NCBI GenBank assembly: GCA_018266295.1
Contig: JAFEAQ010000019.1
Location: 248,001-312,000, forward strand
Source of the DNA: Bdellovibrionales bacterium
GTDB taxonomy: Bacteria > Bdellovibrionota > Bdellovibrionia > Bdellovibrionales > Bdellovibrionaceae
Reading direction: 5' to 3'
DNA length: 64,000 nt
In this document: positions 18,259 to 24,658 of the stretch, piece after piece
Numbering within the stretch: position 1 is the first letter of the stretch
Layout of the letters: every line of letters starts with the position of its first letter
The notes under the pieces: model-generated
Databases searched by the model: none
What the model was told of the DNA's origin: nothing
Seen by the model: the letters and a program-made list of their open reading frames with translations, nothing else
Program-made: the position numbers and the translations under genes

Positions 18259-18366
18259 TTCAAAAGGTTAAGGCAGTGAAAATTTCACAGATCTTTCGGT
18301 TTTTTTAATGCATAGAGCAAGAAGATTTAAAATCCTCGTCGATGAACTAAGATCCGACTAAGCAGA
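18259..18366 (-). repeat. ~100-bp direct repeat R2: terminator plus 3' end of a MerR-polymerase-like gene
   Basis: This 108-nt copy shares the TTCAAAA box, AAGGC, a GTGAAAATTTCAC hairpin (18276-18288) and the downstream block with R1 and R3. On the minus strand, 18305-18366 matches the 3' end of the gene at 24659: SDL, then (after a 1-nt deletion) FIDEDFKSSCSMH and a TAA stop at exactly the homologous position. It separates the RHS block from the next block; the ribosome site of the gene at 18381 starts where the homology ends. Confidence 0.78.
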
Positions 18367-18380
18367 AAAGAGAGAATAAG

Positions 18381-19244
18381 GTGCGTATAGTTATAATGAT
18401 GCTTTCTTTTTTTCTTTTAAATGCAGCCAATGCTGAGATTCGCATCGATACCTTATCAAACAATCAATGGCTTTCAGGAAGTGAAGGAAAAAAAGATATC
18501 GTAGTAAGCGGTTCTGTAGAGAAAAAATTTGCCGATTCTAATATTAAACTGGTTATTCTTTCTGTCGGTACCGGCGATGGGAAATCAGTTTCCGCTAAAA
18601 TTGCTAAAGACGGAAAGTTTAAGCTGACCTTTGATCAGAGTGAATTAGCTTTAAATGGTGAAAGCAAGCTCAAGTTTTCAGTGCATGATGGAAAGAAAAC
18701 CGCCGAAGAAAAAACTATTAGTGTTTTTTGCTGCTCTGCTGAAAAGTATGGATTCATTAAAGAGATAAGTTCAAAAATCGATCAAAATATCGAAGCCAAG
18801 ATGCCCGTCACTGAAATTGATATGGCCGGTGTTTTTATTCCTAGTAAAAGCACAAGTGAGAAATCTCATATCACGATAGTTCCAACAAGAATTGATACAG
18901 AGGTCGACACAGAAAAGTTCATTCTTTTGGGCGCTTTGACCCGATTTAATATTGAGAACCTTTCCACATGGAAAGGCGTTGAGTTCAAACTCTTAGCTAA
19001 GACAAATCTTCCTAGAGAAGGTTCAGGCATACCCATCCCAGTAAAAGACTGGGAGTTCAAGAATGGTCGTAAATGGAATGAGATCGACCTCAAGAAGAGC
19101 AAAGTGTTGATCTTGGCCTTTGATGAAAATACTCAAGGGTGGAAGGAAATCAATCCAACTAAGATCGATGGGAAAGTGATTTACTTTAATATTCCGGAAC
19201 ATAATAGTTTTAATCTCGTATTTGTCCCGGTCGTTGTAAAATAA
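18381..19244 (+). CDS. Exported protein with Ig-like segment, unknown function
   Basis: A 287-residue protein with a GTG start behind GAGAG. It has an N-terminal signal peptide with probable cleavage at ANA/EI. Residues about 20-115 are beta-rich and resemble a bacterial Ig-like module. The remainder has an Asp/Lys-rich beta region ending in a hydrophobic strand (NLVFVPVVV). A CC pair occurs near 116. I recognise no family. It lies between repeats R2 and R3 with a small membrane-protein gene 45 nt downstream. Confidence 0.65.
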   Translation: MRIVIMMLSFFLLNAANAEIRIDTLSNNQWLSGSEGKKDIVVSGSVEKKFADSNIKLVILSVGTGDGKSVSAKIAKDGKFKLTFDQSELALNGESKLKFSVHDGKKTAEEKTISVFCCSAEKYGFIKEISSKIDQNIEAKMPVTEIDMAGVFIPSKSTSEKSHITIVPTRIDTEVDTEKFILLGALTRFNIENLSTWKGVEFKLLAKTNLPREGSGIPIPVKDWEFKNGRKWNEIDLKKSKVLILAFDENTQGWKEINPTKIDGKVIYFNIPEHNSFNLVFVPVVVK

Positions 19245-19289
19245 GTAATATAATGCCGTCTTGGACGAGTAAGAACAAAAACTAATATT

Positions 19290-19580
19290 ATGAAATTCTA
19301 TCTAACATACTTCCTTCTATTTTTTCTCGGATTTAATCTTAAAGCTCTTACATTAGGTGCAGAGAGTGCGCGGATGAGAGCTACGATGAAGGGCCTACCC
19401 CGGCCACCCCATGCTTTCTGGGAAACTCTTCCTGCGAGACTTGCCCCTTTCTTAATTATCATTGTGATGATAGTCATGTTGATTGTTGACTGGCGAAAAG
19501 GCAGATCTTCTTTAAAGAAAGTATTTTTCTTAACATTTTTCCTGGCTTTTCTATTCTTATTTTCTCTTGTAGTCGTTTAG
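19290..19580 (+). CDS. Small membrane protein
   Basis: A 96-residue protein with an N-terminal signal-like helix (about 3-19), a short basic loop (RMRATMKGLPRPP), then two hydrophobic segments (about 52-67 and 78-96) separated by a basic DWRKGRSSLKK turn. No family is recognised. It is probably co-transcribed with the gene at 18381, 45 nt upstream. It ends at a bidirectional terminator shared with the convergent glycine-rich protein. Confidence 0.6.
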   Translation: MKFYLTYFLLFFLGFNLKALTLGAESARMRATMKGLPRPPHAFWETLPARLAPFLIIIVMIVMLIVDWRKGRSSLKKVFFLTFFLAFLFLFSLVVV

Positions 19581-19593
19581 TTAAAATAAAAAA

Positions 19594-19612
19594 GGCTGCG
19601 TAGTTCGCAGCC
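19594..19612. terminator. Bidirectional intrinsic terminator
   Basis: A 7-bp stem GGCTGCG/CGCAGCC with a 5-nt loop is flanked by an A-run on the left (a strong T-run on the minus strand) and CTTTCGTT on the right. It sits between the convergent genes ending at 19580 and 19622. Confidence 0.85.
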
Positions 19613-19621
19613 CTTTCGTTG

Positions 19622-20503
19622 CTACTGATAGTACTCAGTAACTTCGATGTAGCCACTTCCTCCAGCGCCGCCTGCGTAGCCGCTTGTGCCCGCAGAACCA
19701 CCTGAACCGCCTGCTCCTACGGAGTAAGTGTAAGATGAAGCTGGGCTTGCAATAGTAGCTTCGACATAGCCACCAGAAGATCCTCCTGGGCCACCAACTG
19801 AACCAGTCGCGCTAGATGGGCCACCACCGCCGCCGCCACCAGATCCGGTGTTGGCAGCTGCAGAAGAGCCGGCACCATTAGAACCGCCAGAGCCTGCTCC
19901 ACCAAATGGAGAAACTCCTCCCATGCCGCCGCCTGAATATTCATTGTTTGCGGATTGGTAGCTAACGCCGGCACCATATCCGCCACGTGTGGCTTTACAG
20001 TCCGTAATTGTTCCGCAAGTTGCTGTTCCCGGACTATTAGCGAAAGTATTACCGCCCGTATTGCCTGCATTACCGCCGTCAGCGATGAGTTGAGATCCAA
20101 AGGTGGTAGTTCCACCACCACCACCTGCGCCACCGTTTGATCCACCGCTAGCTACTGCGGAGCCATTTCCTCCAGCACCGCCACCCACCATGCGTATGCG
20201 GATATAGAGCGGTGAGCCAGTCAAGGTATGAGTTCCGCTACCAGAAGTGTACCGTGTAGTTAATGGAGCTACTTTTACACCCGAGCCTGCAAACGCAACC
20301 CATGTTGGAGAAGCGACGGTTCCGGCATTTCCGTAGAATGTTGAATCTGAATTGTTGAAAACGATTTCGCCAGTTTGAGGCTGAGAAATATTTGCCAGTG
20401 CATCTGAGGTTGGCGCCACTAGTCCCAATCCGTTTGCTGCCATTTGTGCTGATGCAACTACTCCTGTTGTGAGCACCATGCCCAATATCCACAATCTATT
20501 CAT
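19622..20503 (-). CDS. Exported glycine-rich, tail-fibre-like protein
   Basis: A 293-residue protein with a signal peptide (cleavage near ASA/Q). Residues about 25-75 resemble the short repeat-bearing start of phage tail-fibre-like or surface proteins (GEIVFNNSDSTFYGN). After about residue 100 it is extremely rich in Gly, Ser and Ala, with GGGGGGG runs, and ends in YVEATI...YTYSVGAGGSGG...GYIEVTEYYQ. This C-terminal pattern is typical of glycine-rich tail-fibre tip or adhesin domains. A surface-binding role is likely. A ribosome site (AGGAGG) precedes the start. Confidence 0.75.
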   Translation of the reverse strand: MNRLWILGMVLTTGVVASAQMAANGLGLVAPTSDALANISQPQTGEIVFNNSDSTFYGNAGTVASPTWVAFAGSGVKVAPLTTRYTSGSGTHTLTGSPLYIRIRMVGGGAGGNGSAVASGGSNGGAGGGGGTTTFGSQLIADGGNAGNTGGNTFANSPGTATCGTITDCKATRGGYGAGVSYQSANNEYSGGGMGGVSPFGGAGSGGSNGAGSSAAANTGSGGGGGGGPSSATGSVGGPGGSSGGYVEATIASPASSYTYSVGAGGSGGSAGTSGYAGGAGGSGYIEVTEYYQ

Positions 20504-20627
20504 TTTATTCCTCCTTGGAATTTGTTGTGGAGACGAAATTATCTTGGAGGAATTTCTGAGACTATATAAAACAATTTCTTGTGTATGAATCTAGACTTTC
20601 TTTAGCGCGAGCGAAAAGAGTTAACTG

Positions 20628-20723
20628 TTCAAAAAAAGAAGGCTGTGCAAATTTCGCAGCCTTCTCATTTTTTAAAAGTATAGAGCAAGAGGTCTAAAGC
20701 TCTTGCTAGCAAAACCAAGCAGA
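20628..20723 (-). repeat. ~100-bp direct repeat R3: terminator plus 3' end of a MerR-polymerase-like gene
   Basis: This 96-nt copy contains TTCAAAAAAAGAAGGC, a GAAGGCTGTG/CGCAGCCTTC hairpin (20638-20664) and the conserved block. On the minus strand, 20672-20698 decodes to FRPLALYF and a TAA stop. This is identical in protein sequence to the C-terminus of the MerR-polymerase gene at 24659, but most third codon positions differ. It is therefore the end of a diverged paralogue once under selection, not a recent copy. The upstream codons are broken. Confidence 0.85.
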
Positions 20724-20732
20724 CAGATGTTT

Positions 20733-21527
20733 CTATTTTCCGACGTTGAGCATTCCTTTAAAGTCCATAGGAACAACGATGGTGTGAACTTTTCCATTAG
20801 CAATAGCTTCAGCTACCTTCATGTTTGCCATTGCTGACATATATTCAATAGCACCTTTGTTGGCGTTAAGAGCAGCAATACGCTCAGCTTCTTTTTTGGC
20901 TGTTTGTACTTCGACTTCTTTTTGCTTGTATTCATTCTTTGCTCTAACGAGTTCGTTGGCTGAGGCAACGACAGAGTCTGCAGGCAAGATCACGCGGACC
21001 AGAACTTGACTGATGTTGATGGCAGTGTCGAGCTTTTCTTCAGCTAAGCTATGAATCATCAAGTCTTTAACTTCAGTTTCAATAGCTTGACGATTGTCAT
21101 TCATATCAAGGGCATCATACTTACGGGCTGACTTATAGATCGCATTGCGCGCAGTTTGATGGATATAGTTATACATCAAATAGATGTCGCCGTCGTGCTC
21201 GGAGTGAAAGGATCTGTTTTTCGAAACATACAATTCACTAACGGATTGAGGATTGATGCTATAGACAACCATGGCATCAAAGTCCTTCATAGTACTGTTA
21301 TCTTTTGCAAGGGGAGTCATATCTTCAACACGCACACTCACATCTTTGACTGGAAAGGTGAGAACACTTCCGATGATCGTCTGGTTGAAGCTTCCTGGAA
21401 GAAGTTCTCCGGGGCTGATTTGTTTATCAAAGCCAATCCGAACACCAACTTCCCCTGTTTCAATACGAGTACAACTGACGAGAGTTAAAAATGAAAAACA
21501 CACGATGAAAACATTCGAAAGCTTCAC
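20733..21527 (-). CDS. SPFH/band-7 domain lipoprotein
   Basis: A 264-residue protein. I chose GTG at 21527 because AGGAG lies 5 nt upstream; the frame is open six codons further. A lipoprotein signal ends in LVSC. The SPFH domain follows (about 25-190: GEVGVRIGF, VRVEDMTPLAKDNSTM, SINPQSVSELY), then a charged helical segment (about 190-235, ELVRAKNEYKQKEVEVQTAKKEAERI). Prohibitin-like proteins form membrane-bound ring scaffolds; anchoring by lipidation rather than a TM helix is less usual. Its 3' end lies just beyond repeat R3. Confidence 0.85.
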   Translation of the reverse strand: MKLSNVFIVCFSFLTLVSCTRIETGEVGVRIGFDKQISPGELLPGSFNQTIIGSVLTFPVKDVSVRVEDMTPLAKDNSTMKDFDAMVVYSINPQSVSELYVSKNRSFHSEHDGDIYLMYNYIHQTARNAIYKSARKYDALDMNDNRQAIETEVKDLMIHSLAEEKLDTAINISQVLVRVILPADSVVASANELVRAKNEYKQKEVEVQTAKKEAERIAALNANKGAIEYMSAMANMKVAEAIANGKVHTIVVPMDFKGMLNVGK

Positions 21528-21627
21528 ACGGACTCCTGTAGGCAACTTGTTTTAGTAAGTCGGAGTAAATATCGTATTGTTTCCACAATTCGAGTGCAAT
21601 AGAAATAGAAGACTGTAAGATGTTATC

Positions 21628-22698
21628 TCACTTAATAGCAAAAGGTAGTTTAAGGACCGAGGCATAACCAGTGAATTCTGCGATATACATTTTATTTCCT
21701 TCAAAAGAAGGAGTGTTAGGCCATGGAAATCTTTTATTTTTTTTATCCCATTTAATATTTAATACCATTTTCTTCTTCTTAGATGAGTAAAGAAAGATAT
21801 CGTGAAAGCCAACAATAGAGAAGAGATCTCTGTCAACCTCTCCTAGGCGAAATATATATTCACCGAGTTTTATTTTGTTGATGAGCTTTCCTTCTCTGTA
21901 CTCGGCGATATAAGTTATTTTGTCATCTTTTCTATCCTTCTTTGAGACCAGAAGAAATTTGTTCTTACCAATAACGATAAAGCCGCTTATCTTAAACCCT
22001 TTGAATTTTTCTCTGGCTACAACTTGTCTTTTCTTTTTTGAAAGGGTTGTTAGTCCTTCATCGCTTTGAATATAGATACACTCTTTTGTGATAGTTGGTG
22101 GGTAGATGCTGCCGTCCTTTACTTTGCAGTCCCATATTTTTGCTCCTGTGTTCTTATTGAAAACTGAGAGCTTGTAACAAATATTTACAGCGTAAATTAA
22201 ACTCCCATCGATTATTGGAGTTGCGTTAAGTTGATTTCTATTGCCAGATCCTGTCTGCTGTTTCCATAGAACTTCGCCGGTCTTAGCATTGAGGCAATAT
22301 AGGAAGCCTTTGCGATCGCCTAAGTACAATCTTCCGTTATCAAGAGTATATCCGGAGTAAAAATGTTCATAAGATAGGCCATAGGGAGCGAACTGCCAAA
22401 TAACTTTTCCGTTCTTTGGATTGATACATAAAACTTCCTGTGATGTTCCTGAGTAAAGGAGCCCTTGATGGCAAACAATGTTATGTCCACCAAGATAGTT
22501 AAGTTTTATCTTCCAAAGCAAATTGCCATTCTTTTTGTCCAGAGCGATGAGCCTACCCGGTGAGAAAGAATCATAGATAACCATATTCCCAACAATTAAA
22601 GGATTCGGTCTGTGATCAAAGCCGACGGCATTGCATTGAGATTTGCGTGGTAAGCGTGTTTCCCAAACTATGAGGTCTTCGTATTTCAGCGTCTTCAT
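21628..22698 (-). CDS. PQQ-type beta-propeller repeat protein
   Basis: A 356-residue protein of PQQ/quinoprotein-like repeats: LIALDKKNGNLLWKIKL, VLCINPKNGKVIWQF, LYCLNAKTGEVLWKQQ and LSVFNKNTGAKIWDCK are successive blades. It has no signal peptide, so unlike BamB or alcohol dehydrogenases it is probably cytoplasmic, and no PQQ-dependent catalytic site is apparent. There is no clear ribosome site; a TATAAT lies only a few bases before the ATG, so the true start could be slightly downstream. The DNA is AT-rich and Lys-rich, unlike core genes. A binding or recognition role is inferred. Confidence 0.8.
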   Translation of the reverse strand: MKTLKYEDLIVWETRLPRKSQCNAVGFDHRPNPLIVGNMVIYDSFSPGRLIALDKKNGNLLWKIKLNYLGGHNIVCHQGLLYSGTSQEVLCINPKNGKVIWQFAPYGLSYEHFYSGYTLDNGRLYLGDRKGFLYCLNAKTGEVLWKQQTGSGNRNQLNATPIIDGSLIYAVNICYKLSVFNKNTGAKIWDCKVKDGSIYPPTITKECIYIQSDEGLTTLSKKKRQVVAREKFKGFKISGFIVIGKNKFLLVSKKDRKDDKITYIAEYREGKLINKIKLGEYIFRLGEVDRDLFSIVGFHDIFLYSSKKKKMVLNIKWDKKNKRFPWPNTPSFEGNKMYIAEFTGYASVLKLPFAIK

Positions 22699-22793
22699 AT
22701 ATTATAAATATTTTCTTGTTTTTGGAGTTATTGGCAATAAAATAAATTGTCCTCACATGTTTTTAGTAAATCGGCAAGGCGGCGAAAATTGCT

Positions 22794-23606
22794 ATGGAAT
22801 ATAGGCATAAAATAAATAGTTTGTCCCAATACCTAGAGATAATTTCAAAAGCTGGTAAATTCGCGACCAAATCGCCACTGTGGTTTCGCGGCCAAAGATC
22901 AGATAAACTCGGTTTGGTACCTGGAATCTATCGAAGGTCCAATAAGCATCTTAAACGCGATGAAAAGTCTCCAATTATCGAATTTTTTCAGCTGTCAAAT
23001 AACTTCCTTGAGCGAGAGAACTTGGATGGCTGGGATTGGCTAGCATTAATGCAGCACTATGGCTTGCCAACGAGGCTCTTGGATTGGACTGAAAGCAGCT
23101 TAGTTGCGCTCTACTTCGCCCTAAAGGACGGTGAGAGTCCGCAAGATTTTCCTACGATATGGATTATTGATCCGTATGCTTTAAACCTTAAATCAATTGA
23201 CGATGACAATATCCAGCTTGCTTGGGGTTCTAGATTATTTCCTTGGCTTCCTGAAAGTCTAAGAATTGAAGGAGCTGTTAAGCATCTGATAGAGAAAAAG
23301 CCTTCGTTCAATGAAGCTGGGAAGTATCCAATTGCTACATATGTTAGGTATACAAATCCAAGAATAATTGCTCAAAGTGGTGCGTTTACACTACATGGTC
23401 ATTATGAAGATTGCCTTGAAAAGTACTTTGAATCCAAATCTATTAAATATAGAAAAATAGTTCTAGAGCCGGTCAGAAGTAGTTCGCTGAAATGGCTGAG
23501 AGCTAAATTGCTTTTCGAATTAGAAAATGTTGGTGTTCATCAACTGTCATTGTTTCCAGAGCTATCATCTGTTGCTTCTTTTATTATAAATAGACGTACT
23601 CCTTAA
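22794..23606 (+). CDS. FRG domain protein
   Basis: A 270-residue protein with an FRG domain over the N-terminal half: LWFRGQRSDKLGLVPGIYR (about 29-47) and LMQHYGLPTRLLDW (about 85-98), then ALYFAL. FRG proteins occur widely in phage-defence neighbourhoods, but their activity is not settled. No signal peptide or TM helix is visible. It overlaps nothing and is followed after 10 nt by a DUF4365 gene with its own AGAGG site, so the two form one operon. It lies in AT-rich DNA between repeat R3 and the MerR-polymerase gene. Confidence 0.88.
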   Translation: MEYRHKINSLSQYLEIISKAGKFATKSPLWFRGQRSDKLGLVPGIYRRSNKHLKRDEKSPIIEFFQLSNNFLERENLDGWDWLALMQHYGLPTRLLDWTESSLVALYFALKDGESPQDFPTIWIIDPYALNLKSIDDDNIQLAWGSRLFPWLPESLRIEGAVKHLIEKKPSFNEAGKYPIATYVRYTNPRIIAQSGAFTLHGHYEDCLEKYFESKSIKYRKIVLEPVRSSSLKWLRAKLLFELENVGVHQLSLFPELSSVASFIINRRTP

Positions 23607-23616
23607 GAGGTTTGAA

Positions 23617-24618
23617 ATGTATTATCCGAAGAAATCACATATTGGAGCAAAAGGCGAAGCGCATTTAAAATCGACAATTTTCAATGATATTGGTTGGATT
23701 TATCGTCCCCAGCCTGAATCTGACATTGGAATTGATGGCGAAATTGAAATACTAGATGAAAAAAATCATAGTAAAGCGGTATTAGCTAAGGTGCAGGTAA
23801 AGACTTCGGAGGAAATTAAAAACTTAGATAATATAAAGGTGCCAGTAGACGAACCTCATTTGGTGTATTGGAGTCGATTCAGAATTCCTGTTCTTTTGGT
23901 TGCCGTTGACCTTAAAACAAAAACTTCATATTGGACTTTGATTGATTCTACAATTTCTGTCCCACCTGGCCAAGAGACATTCTCGGTTCATATACCTAAA
24001 GAAAATATTATCAATGTTCATAGAAAAGAATTTCTATCTGAGACACTGGCAATTCCGAGAGGAGTTTTCGATGGCCTTATTGAGTTAGTTGAGTTTGAGG
24101 CCGAAAATTTATTAGATGTCTCATGTTACGCGGATGATAAAGAATTTGATGACGCAAATTCAAAAGTTTGGAAGATGGTTCAAAATATTTTCCAATTGGC
24201 TGAAAATTTTGAGGGAGTCCTGTCGTTTCAGCATCGAAAGAGAATTTTGATGGGGGCTAAGAAGGTTTTTGAAAATCATATGAAAGACTTGAGTGAGCGC
24301 CTGAATAACCTATCGCATGACACTGTCGTAGGAAATGTGCGAGTAAATACGACCATGAAATTAAATTATGGTGGCAATAATTTTGATGGTGTTGACTATT
24401 ATGATTTTAATGACCCATCCATTTTGAACTCTGAGGATTGGATTATTGAAGTGACTGGCAGCGTTTGTATGGGACACAACAATAGCGGTAAGGCGATTTG
24501 GAGAGATATAGCTGATTTTACCGAAAGGGGTTGGTGGTCAAGTAAAGACCCGCTAGATGCTATTGGTAAGGCCAAGAATGAACTAGTAGAAGTTATTAAT
24601 GATTTTCCGAGAGAGTAA
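23617..24618 (+). CDS. DUF4365 (PD-(D/E)xK nuclease-like) protein
   Basis: A 333-residue protein. The N-terminal ~150 residues match DUF4365: IGAKGEAHLKS, GWIYRPQPESDIGIDGEIEI and VLAKVQVKTS. The D...E...QxK arrangement is the active-site pattern of restriction-endonuclease-like folds. The C-terminal half (about 170-333) is helical then beta-rich, without a recognised motif. It is the second gene of a pair with the FRG protein (10-nt gap). A DNA- or RNA-cleaving effector is the natural inference. The pair ends at the GGGCTCCTC hairpin (24630). Confidence 0.85.
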   Translation: MYYPKKSHIGAKGEAHLKSTIFNDIGWIYRPQPESDIGIDGEIEILDEKNHSKAVLAKVQVKTSEEIKNLDNIKVPVDEPHLVYWSRFRIPVLLVAVDLKTKTSYWTLIDSTISVPPGQETFSVHIPKENIINVHRKEFLSETLAIPRGVFDGLIELVEFEAENLLDVSCYADDKEFDDANSKVWKMVQNIFQLAENFEGVLSFQHRKRILMGAKKVFENHMKDLSERLNNLSHDTVVGNVRVNTTMKLNYGGNNFDGVDYYDFNDPSILNSEDWIIEVTGSVCMGHNNSGKAIWRDIADFTERGWWSSKDPLDAIGKAKNELVEVINDFPRE

Positions 24619-24629
24619 TAGACATTATT

Positions 24630-24652
24630 GGGCTCCTCAAATAGAGGAGCCC
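24630..24652. terminator. Hairpin between convergent genes
   Basis: A perfect 9-bp stem GGGCTCCTC/GAGGAGCCC with a 5-nt loop lies between the stops of the DUF4365 gene and the MerR-polymerase gene. There is only a weak T-run on either side. It differs in sequence from the hairpins of repeats R1-R3. Confidence 0.65.
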
Positions 24653-24658
24653 ATGCAA

